A stretch of DNA of 64,000 nucleotides. Origin: Favolaschia claudopus. Its lineage: Eukaryota > Basidiomycota > Agaricomycetes > Agaricales > Mycenaceae. The notes under the pieces were generated by a model. It was not told where the DNA came from and did no database searches. It saw only the letters and a list, made by a program, of their open reading frames with translations. The position numbers and the translations under genes are program-made. Numbering within the stretch: position 1 is the stretch's first letter; each line of letters starts with the position of its first letter. The stretch is from NCBI GenBank assembly GCA_037176885.1, contig JAWWNJ010000005.1:2542001-2606000 (forward strand). Direction: 5' to 3'. This document shows, piece by piece, positions 56,124 through 64,000 of the stretch.

Positions 56124-57979
56124 ATGCCCAACCAACATAAACCTCTTCGTAAGTTGACAAGTTTCTTCAATATATACACACTCAAACCATCTCTATCTAG
56201 CTCCTGAGGACGTTATTCGAGCACCTCTTATCAAATACTACAATCTCTCCCTCAAAGACGAGGATATCGCTGAGCATCTCAAGACACATTATGACACGAC
56301 TCAGTATGGGTGCTCGTAAGTCATTATGGTTCAATCTGTGTACTCTTGTCCTAAATGAACACCGTCCTAGTGCGGCTTCAATACGTAGATTGCGAAAAGA
56401 TTGGGGGCTATTAAAAACACGCGCGCAAAAACACACACCTGATACAATACGGCCTTATGTTGTTGAAATCAAGAAGAAATTTCCAAACCGCGGGATCTCG
56501 ACAATCCGAAAGAACTTAGCTCTCGAGTATGGAATTCGAGCTTCCGAGTACTTTAGCTTTATCTCTACCTTTTCAACTGTCACTCACTCGGAGATTTGAT
56601 TCTAGGTTGACTGTCAAAAAGCTTCTCAAGGAAATCGAGCCAGAGGCCATGAAGCAACGCAAGGGCAAAAAATTTCACCGCACAAAATTCTATGCTGCTG
56701 GCATCAATGACTGTTGGGCACAGGACCAGCACGACAAATGGGGTCCACGCTTCGGTCTCTGGCTTCACAACAGCATCGATCCATTCATCGGATTCAATAA
56801 CTGGCTCCGAGTTTGGTGGACTAACAAGAACCCTCGTCTAATCGTCAAATATTATTTAGATGCATGTCGCGAGCTCGGAGGTGCCGTAGTGTTGTTGAAT
56901 CACGATATACCTGAATGCTGATCCGAGATAGGTATACCCATGTTCAGCCAGAGCGATCCCGGGAATGAAAACAATGGAGTCGCAAATGCTCAAACAATCA
57001 TGCGTCAAATGTTAGATCTCACTCTTGTTGGAACGCTCCAGCACCGGTGGAAAACAAAGAAGAACAATGTGAAGAGCGAAGCTAACTGGTCGGTGATGAG
57101 AGGGGATCTTGCGCCCGGGCTCGAGGATTTATTCGAGTTAGGTGTACAGAATGGATGGTACGACGTTGGGAACCCGATCGAATAGTGAGTTATTTAGTTC
57201 TCTACCTTCGGACATACTGACCAAGCACCTTGTAGCCTAGTGTTTCGATGGATTGCCATCCCTTTTGTTCAAATACAGCTCGATCTATGGGTCCAGCTCC
57301 GAAACCAAACAAAACCTCGTGCAGATAAACACAAGATCACTCCGCACGGTATCCCTGCGCTTCTACGGGCAAAGCCCGAGTTCTATAACCTTCATGATTT
57401 CAAAGTAAGTCCTAGCTCCGTCAATTGACACCGTAACACATTGGATTCTGATATTTTTTGAAGGTCTCGGTACCGACCGAGATCTTTGATAAGATGGAGG
57501 CGGAATTTGCACCACCCGACCATGAAGTCTTCCAACTGGTCCCCCCGGAGTTCGATCACTGGGCTAACATCTACTATGCAGAAATGGGTCAACCCAAAGT
57601 CACCCACGACACATTCTGGAATGTGTATTGTCAGCTTCTTTCTTACTTCAACCGCGTACCCGACATCGAGGCCGAGCTTCATATACCTCTCTCTTCCCTC
57701 AACGAAACAACCGAGCGCATTGATGATGAGCACATTAATATACTCTCTGATCAACAACCTCTCCGACGTGTGGCAGACCCCAGGGCCGGTGCTAGCAGCC
57801 AAATGGTTGCGGGATCAAGCCAGGCTTCAAGTGCATCAGAGGGAGCGGGAATTCTGTATGGTGTGGCCGAGTACGGAAATTTTCCGTCTTCTGATGAGGA
57901 GGGATCCGGCGGTGAGGAATCTAGTAGTGATGATGACGACGGTGCAAGCAAAGCTTCGGGGGAGGATGACATGGACTAG
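56124..57979 (+). CDS. integrase-core (DDE-like) domain protein, intact multi-exon gene, 509 aa
   Basis: Exons 56124-56148, 56201-56315, 56371-56547, 56606-56880, 56932-57184, 57236-57404, 57464-57979; 1,530 nt in frame. N-terminal helix-turn-helix-like part: LIKYYNLSLKDEDIAEHLKT, SAASIRRLRKDWGL, GISTIRKNLALEYGI. Integrase-like core: CWAQDQHDKWGPRFGLWLHN, SIDPFIGFNNWLRVWWTNKN, GIPMFSQSDPGNENNG, giving Asp (QDQHDKW), Asp and Glu (SDPGNEN) as candidate metal ligands. Then TLQHRWKTKKNNVKSEANW, WIAIPFVQIQLDLWV, KHKITPHGIPALLRAKP and an acidic Ser/Asp tail. I recall this as a widespread agaricomycete gene family. With seven exons and no terminal repeats or reverse transcriptase nearby it looks like a host-type gene. 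Confidence 0.85.
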
Positions 57980-60566
57980 AATTCTTTTACTCCTCATCTT
58001 CTAGTATCTCCTCCTCCCCAGTATTCTGAATTGAGTTCTCTGTCGCTTGCTATTTCCGAAAGTTACTCCAGTCCTCGGTTTCTTCAAGTCAAAATTAAGT
58101 CGAGATTCAATCATTCAAAGCCAGAATTCAGACAATGAGTTCAAGTCCGTATCAGGTTGGATATCCTGCATACTAGATGATGATCTTCCTGCTTAATTTC
58201 GGCTTGCTCGAGTTGTTTTCGACTCGACGCAGCGTATTGCCTTTTGTGGTCACTGTCACTGCGACATCAAAAATCATAAATTCGCGTTGAATATTTGCGC
58301 CAACTCTGCCAATACTTATGAGAAGCTAGTTTAAACGGGCTATTCAGTATATACCTCCCATATCTTTCCACTAAAATCACAAACTGTCCCCCACCCCGTA
58401 TGCACATTAGAGCCGTGACACCATGTAACATGAATGTGACTCCCTCGCCGTGCGGGTTTTGAATGGAACATGGGGCGTTCCATGAAAAAATCTTTGAAAC
58501 TCACAGCGTACGCCGGGAACACATAACAATACAAAGGAACAGTTTTTATAAACCCGACATGAAAATCATCTTGGTAAAAAAATCTTCGTAATAATTATTA
58601 CTGGGCTCGGGTTTTGCCGCCCATCTATTGGTGTAGAACGTTAGCCTTGGAGGTTCTTGGGGTCCTCGAATACCTTGACGTTGCTGAGATCAAACGGCAT
58701 CCTCGGATCAGTGGGTAAGAACAGCTTGGCAGAGCAGAACGCTAATCGTTGCCATATGAGTATAGTAGATTGAAAATTGAATAGAAGAACCGAAAAAAAA
58801 TGAATAAGGGAGGACTGATACTAAGAAATAGTGTTCACTGAGGAAACATGAACGACGACGGCGAAGGGTATGTCGAGTGGCGGACGACGAAGGCAAAGAG
58901 CAAGGAAAGGAACATAAAAGAAGAAACCATTCAAAGTTGGGCTGACCGTATACCAAACCAACCCCACCAATTCAACCCCAAACCCGAGTCTGACGACGAC
59001 GAGCACCTAGAGCGACTATGGCGACATTTAGCGAAGACAGCAACTGAAGTGAGGCAACCGACGTACGAGGCAGCGAGCACCGGGCGTCAAGAAGTAGTGG
59101 GGAGAGGGGAAGAAGGAATGGTGGTGGAAGGAGGGAAAGAGACGAATGTTGATCTTGCCAAACAGATGAGCCTTATATACCCTCAACCAAGCAGCACTGA
59201 GCATCTCGATTCCATGCGCTAAATTACCGCGTGTTGAACAGCAAATCTATTTCAAGCATCCTGAGTCATCCCAGATCGCCACGCGTTGGTCTAACGAGAC
59301 ACCTAAAATGATGCGAAAATGGAAAAGATATTCATATCTCAATGGTGACCTTGAAACGAGGGCTACGCACCAGATCCGCGGCGTATTTATTCGTTCCCCG
59401 TACCCAATCTCCGCTGATACCCCGACCCTCTCCTGCACAAATCGAAATCTTGAAAACGGGTGGAATTGCAGTTATATCGCTCCTGCGCACTAATTCTGCC
59501 CAGTACAAGACATCCAAACAGTCAAAAACAAAGTGAACCATCGAGGGTATCTGAAAATGGAATGCATCACCATGATACCACCAAATAAGCGAGATACGAG
59601 AAAACGCACCAGAATTCCCTGAGCTGTTTCCGCTGCCCTGTCCGCTCTCACACCGAGCTCGAGTCATTTTCCCTATCCAAATAACATCTTCTAACTGCTT
59701 TGATGCCGCATTCCCGCAGTCTTCGCATTCCACTACGTTTTCGTCCATTTGTTGGATTTAGCATTTCCGCCGTTCGTGCGACCCTGAGTGTCCATTCCGA
59801 GCAGATTAGCATTCAAACAAGTTCTAGGTAGCTATAAGTACCTCCTTGAAACACCTTGACTCGGAAATCTTGAACAACGAAAACCGATGATGGAAGTAGA
59901 GGACAAGAGTGCTCGCCTTCCTATTCAGGACTGCGGCGTTGAACTGTCAAAATCTGTTTGACGACGTTTGCGCTCGGCTTCCTTCTGTCTTCTCCGCATG
60001 ATTTTTATCTATCATCTTCGCGGTGCCTCGATGGCACGAGCTGAGCTGGTTTAGGGTGGTTAAGCTCGGCATTCGGCGCGTCAGAGGCCTCTCGACGACG
60101 ACAACGGCAACGCCTTCGAACTCAAATTAGTGTGGGAGCCACTTCCATCCTTCCATCTGGATGAATACTGACGTAGTTTTTGCGCCGGCAGGCGAAGACC
60201 CGAGGCTGCTGCGCTGAGTTTGTGCTGGAATCTGATTCGGTGTGTACTAAGTACGCCAATGGTTAAATCTCATCACAGCCACTGGCAGTCTTTTTCTGCT
60301 TGCAGCACTGGATCAGTAGCGTCCGAGTCATATATCAAAGTAGCACTGGCTAGAAGAAATCCGAGGTTTTTCAAACAGGCCCTGTTGACAACTTCTAAAT
60401 TGGAAGGTTCGGAGGAAGAGCCATATCCGTTTTTGGACATTGGCTTTCGCATGTTTTGGCTGAATCAGCAGTTTCCGGCATATATGCTTCGTGCGTGTAT
60501 ATTTAACAAAATATTTTATATGTATCAAAAACCATTAAAAAAACAATCCTGCTAGTCCGTGCCGGT
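57980..60566. other. 2.6 kb without a firm gene
   Basis: On the minus strand 58760-58641 reads FLPTDPRMPFDLSNVKVFED PKNLQG and stop, possibly the last exon of a small gene; a related stretch lies at 52181-52310. Open frames at 58848-59222 (+) and 59332-59748 (-) have no support from splicing or composition. From about 60390 the left flank of the kinase duplication begins. Confidence 0.35.
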
Positions 60567-61935
60567 CTAGAATCGCGCAGTAAACCATGGATGCCTGATT
60601 ACCTCCTCCATTGTGATTCTGTCCTCCGGACGGTATCGCAGCATCTTTCCCAAAAGGTCGCCGAGCGACTGAACCTCTTCATCACACAACGCCATTCCCT
60701 TCGGTTCGATCATGGGGCCCAGGCCGGAACGCGTTCGTTCCTCATTCTCGGTCGACCCTATAGCGCGCAGTTTTTTTTCGAGGGACAACTTGACAAAAAT
60801 GGGTTCAAGTCGCTCAGTGCGACCTTCCCAGACGCTCCGAAGCTTTGGTTCCCCGTTTTCTTGGAACCATTTATTCCTGTCCTCGTAGGCTGCCCACCAG
60901 GGATCGGGCAGTCGCCCGAACATCCGAACCATTAATTTGACGAGAGCCGAGCTACTGTCCGACAACCATGCAAATAAAGGCGTTCCAGCACGTATCTCGA
61001 AGATCGTACATCCAAAAGACCAGACATCCGCCTCAGGACCAGCGCGGTTGTCGAAAAGTATCTCGGGGGCCATACAGTGCAGCGCAACCTCAGGTTGATA
61101 GTCGCTAGGAGGCTGTTTGAAGTAAGACTGGCCAAAGTCGGCGATGACGACCCCTTCTTGAAGTACCCCTTGGGAGTTGCGCCATTTGGAGCTGCTGACA
61201 GGCGCGACAAGATATGTCGGTTCGTGTGGTGCTAGTTTCTCCCCGCTACGAGTCTTAACCTTGGATGAGCGCGGTTGCTCCAGGTTGTCGTAAATATCCT
61301 GGTCCGACCACCCGTACACACTGTCGGAGACCCGGAACAGGATATTGAAGGTAGTGAGATCTAGGGAAGGAGCATTTAGTCAGAGACATGGAATCCTGCG
61401 GAGAAAAAAATAATTCACCGCCATGGACAAACCCAGCACCGTGCATCTGATGCAGAGCATCTGCCACTTGATACGATACGCGGCGGGCAAGATCTGCACG
61501 CAGTCTACGGCTCGGAAAATCGGAAATATCGAACAAACTTGGACCTGCCATTTGCATGACGATCACTTGGTGCTCGCCACTGGGCATGATTACCTTGAAG
61601 TTGTCTTTTACATCAACTGAAAGGTCTTGGATGCGAGGAAGCATCGTGTGAAGCGAACGTGGAATATGGATCTCCGCAAGCTCGTGTGACGGCTTCGACG
61701 AGGCATTGGCTTGCATGATCTTGAGAGCTACCAAACCCTGGTTGGACCTGTCGCGTGCCAGCCAGACAGTAGAGAAGGCACCATATCCAAGCTTGTGGAT
61801 GACCTTATAACGTCTATTAACAAACTCTTGTCCTAGAGAGATTGGTGCAAAGCCGCCATATCTATAGCCTTGAAGACTTTCGACGTCGTCGAATGCTAGT
61901 CCGTAGAATCGTTCCAAGTGCCAGTGCGCTGCCAT
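60567..61935 (-). CDS. SRPK-like (CMGC) protein kinase, copy 2, 436 aa
   Basis: Exons 61935-61419 and 61360-60567, the same 58-59-nt intron as copy 1; 1,311 nt in frame. Glycine loop LGYGAFSTVWLARD (one Gly changed to Ala), VALK, HGDLTTFNIL, VVIADFGQSYF, MAPEILFD, DVWSFGCTIFE, ITMEEVIRHPWF. The C-terminus is five residues shorter than copy 1. All catalytic residues are present. It is divergent to a complete alpha-arrestin, which suggests that this locus is the intact arrangement and 47.8-50.0 kb the rearranged one. Confidence 0.9.
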
Positions 61936-62423
61936 CGGTAGATCTGACAGTGGGTTGTATGAGGTTGTATGCGGGAGGTGCGCGTTTCAGTTGGCAAAAT
62001 GCTAAACGCATAAAGCTGAGAGTCTGAGAAGCTGAGAAGACTGCAGCTAAAGTGCCTGCAAAAGTTCGGGGTGGTCCTCAAAAATAGACCTGTTAATAAA
62101 TTTCTGAAAAGTTCCTTTTCAAATTTTCTATTGCCTGTGAGCAGAACCTGAACAGAAATTGGATTTCGGGCAACAGGAGCCTAAGGAAGTAGTGGGAAGC
62201 AGCCTCCCTGGCAGGATGGGTGAAGTTACCGTTTAGGAAACTTGTGTGTGCGCGTTTGGCTGTGGCTTCCCGCTCCTGCTCCCCACCGCCAACGATGTGC
62301 TGATGATTCTGCTTCTTGTTGCTTCTTTTGACTCTCTGTGTCTTTGGCTACGCTCTAGTCGTCTTGCTCGATAGATTCCCTTTCGTTTGATACCACTGAA
62401 TCGCACCTGGAGAACTTAATATC
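61936..62423. promoter_or_regulatory. divergent promoter region of kinase copy 2 and the arrestin gene
   Basis: 488 bp between ATGs, same length as in copy 1. Shared blocks are separated by small indels. No clear TATA box. Confidence 0.5.
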
Positions 62424-64000
62424 ATGGCGGCAACTTCTCGTCCGGAGCCTATGAATGCGACCTCGCACCATGCAAAGGTCAATGTATCCTTGACTACATC
62501 GCAAACCGTCTTTGTGGCCGGGGGACACATTACCGGCAAGATGGAGATGGAGTGTAGAGCCGACAAGGGTCTTGGAATCAGCGTTATAATGGTCGAGCTG
62601 TTTGCCATTCAAGGTTCCTCCAAATCTGCACACTAAATAAGCTGGGAGCTCATACCCGTTTAGAGCTAACATCCCGGGACCACTCGGCCACTTCTACCTT
62701 TCTCCACAGTCGTCGCTTGTTCCAGGGGCCGGGTCTGCCTCCCTCGAATGCAGTCCAGCCCCATCCAGTCCCCGGAGAACCCCCGCTACCTTCGCACTAC
62801 CACCAAGCCCGCCGCGGAAACTCTACCTTTCTCTTCAAATTCCCTCTCCCCGAGACATCCCCATCATCCATCACTTTTGGCGGAGATTTGGCTCGTGTAA
62901 GGTATGAACTCCGCGCGGGTGTCGGTGTCTGCTGGAAGGGCGAGAAGAGGCTTGTCACAGACCGCGCCGACCTCCAGGTCGTGGAATGTTACAGAGAGGA
63001 CCCCTTACTAAACCCAGAACCCGAAGGCGTTGTCGTCGGCGAGAATGGCAAGATTTGGGCTCAAGGCAAGATCGTCGGCGGTGTTGTTGTGGCAGGGGAG
63101 AGCGGATGCGTCGAGCTTCAGGTCAAGAATCATTCCACCAAGAAGGTGCGTTCTTCCTCGCCGTTAACTTCGTTCGTTCTTTTCATATTCCACTCAGAAC
63201 ACCGGGCTCGTTATCACCTTAACGCGAACTCTGGTGCTATCTGGCATCCCTCCTTCAGAAAAGCAGCCCCTACAGATTTCCGACACCCTCGTTACCGTAC
63301 CATACCGTGGCCAAGAGTACATTATCCCTCCGGGTGCTGAAGGTGTCGCTAGTTTGGTCTTTGACGTCCCCAAGCACGCGAGGGGTGTCAAGGGCGGTCT
63401 GCTCAAGGGCGACGTGTCTGCTTCCAAGCCCACTCACGCCATCTTCGAAGTTCGCTGCGTTCTCGGGATCAAGATGACCATGGGTTTCGGCAGGTTGGTC
63501 ACGCTGCTTTGGCTCCTCATATGATCCCGCTGATTTTGTTGAGCAGCAAGGACATCGAACTAGATCTTCCTGTGACAGTTGTTCACCCGATGGCCTTACC
63601 TGAGATTCCGCCTCCTCAACCATATCCTCCCGCCGGTTATCAACCGCCCTATGCAGACCCTCGCGCCACGCCCTATCCAGGCTACCCCGCCCCTCCCATG
63701 TCACCCATTCCTACTGCCTACATGGATCCTCAGCAGAGCCAAGTATGGCTACCTCCGCCTTCGCAAACACCTATGCCATATCAATACTATTCCCCGGGCC
63801 AACCGCAAGCGCAGTACTACTTCCCTCCTCCTCCCGCCACCCCCGTCTACCAACCTCTTCCTCTCAATCTTGCCCGTCCGCTGAGTGCAGATGGCACCCG
63901 CCCTTCCTCCACCGCGAACTTGGCCCCTCCAGGTCAGTCGCCCACCGCAGCCAATCCCGCAGACGGCGAAGAAGGCAAAGGTGAACGCGCTTCGAGGATC
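62424..64000 (+). CDS. alpha-arrestin (arrestin N and C domains), 3' end outside the window
   Basis: Alpha-arrestins adapt Rsp5-type ubiquitin ligases to membrane transporters. Exons 62424-62613, 62664-63145, 63198-63493, then from 63544 (or 63547) to the window edge, open. Arrestin-N: VSLTTSQTVFVAGGHITGKM, GISVIMVELFAIQ, GNSTFLFKFPLPE, ITFGGDLARVRYELRAGVGV. Arrestin-C: KIVGGVVVAGESGCVELQVK, GLVITLTRTLVLSG, QEYIIPPGAEGVASLVFDVP, HAIFEVRCVLGIKM, LDLPVTVVHP. A Pro/Tyr-rich tail follows with PPPQPYPP and PPYADP; PPxY-like motifs would bind the WW domains of Rsp5. Divergent to kinase copy 2; co-regulation is inferred from the shared 488-bp spacer. Confidence 0.88.

Noticed and set aside
56124..57979. 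Active retroviral-type element
   Set aside because: Seven-exon gene with acidic tail and no terminal repeats; better treated as a host-type integrase-core gene.
58848..59222. 124-codon plus-strand ORF starting MNDDGEGYVEW
   Set aside because: Low-complexity Glu/Lys/Gly text with no homologous feel; opposite strand may hold the real small gene.
59332..59748. 138-codon minus-strand ORF starting MDENVVECEDCG
   Set aside because: Two Cys near the start suggested a zinc protein, but the remainder has no motif and an internal intron option ends early.

Overview
This is a nuclear window from a filamentous basidiomycete, most likely an agaricomycete. Nearly every gene is cut by many short GT-AG introns (about 45-70 nt) and several have exons below 25 nt. 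The gene content also fits: oxalate decarboxylase, a PL8 lyase, a macrophage-activating-glycoprotein-like lectin, alpha-kinase, SRPK-like kinase, and an agaricomycete integrase-core gene. Gene models were built by hand from splice sites and reading frame. Wherever a full model was made I checked that the exon lengths sum to a multiple of three.

Layout. 0-5 kb: 3' part of a bicupin oxalate decarboxylase (+), convergent with a long Ser/Pro-rich protein (-). 5-14.3 kb: an inverted duplication. The arms (4985-5800 on -, 12541-13215 on +) each look like a non-coding host gene with two intronic C/D snoRNAs, one matching the 18S Um578 guide (snR77 type) and one matching the 25S Gm2815 guide (snR38 type). 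Between the arms lie an uncharacterised agaricomycete gene and a 13-exon PL8 lyase; a small unknown gene follows the second arm. 14.4-24 kb: a Pro-rich ORF, a 10-exon unknown, a MINDY-type deubiquitinase ending in a CAAX box, a secreted double-psi-beta-barrel protein and a TPR protein with a His-rich tail.

24.4-35 kb: formamidase, DUF4139 protein, small secreted protein, alpha/beta hydrolase, a small unknown and COA6. All six carry apparent one- or two-base indels, while the fully modelled genes on both sides are clean. This is either a stretch of poor consensus or a decaying segment. 37-47 kb: a 1,238-aa TBC Rab-GAP, an unknown coiled-coil protein, the lectin-like glycoprotein and an F-box protein with a membrane segment.

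47.6-64 kb: a segmental duplication. A divergent SRPK-like kinase (-) / alpha-arrestin (+) pair occurs at 47.8-49.85 kb (arrestin truncated) and again at 60.4 kb to the window end (arrestin open at the edge). A third kinase tail with a TGA stop sits at the breakpoint near 49.9 kb. Between the copies are a multiply broken pseudogene, an intact alpha-kinase and an intact integrase-core gene. No rRNA, tRNA, CRISPR or complete transposon was seen.
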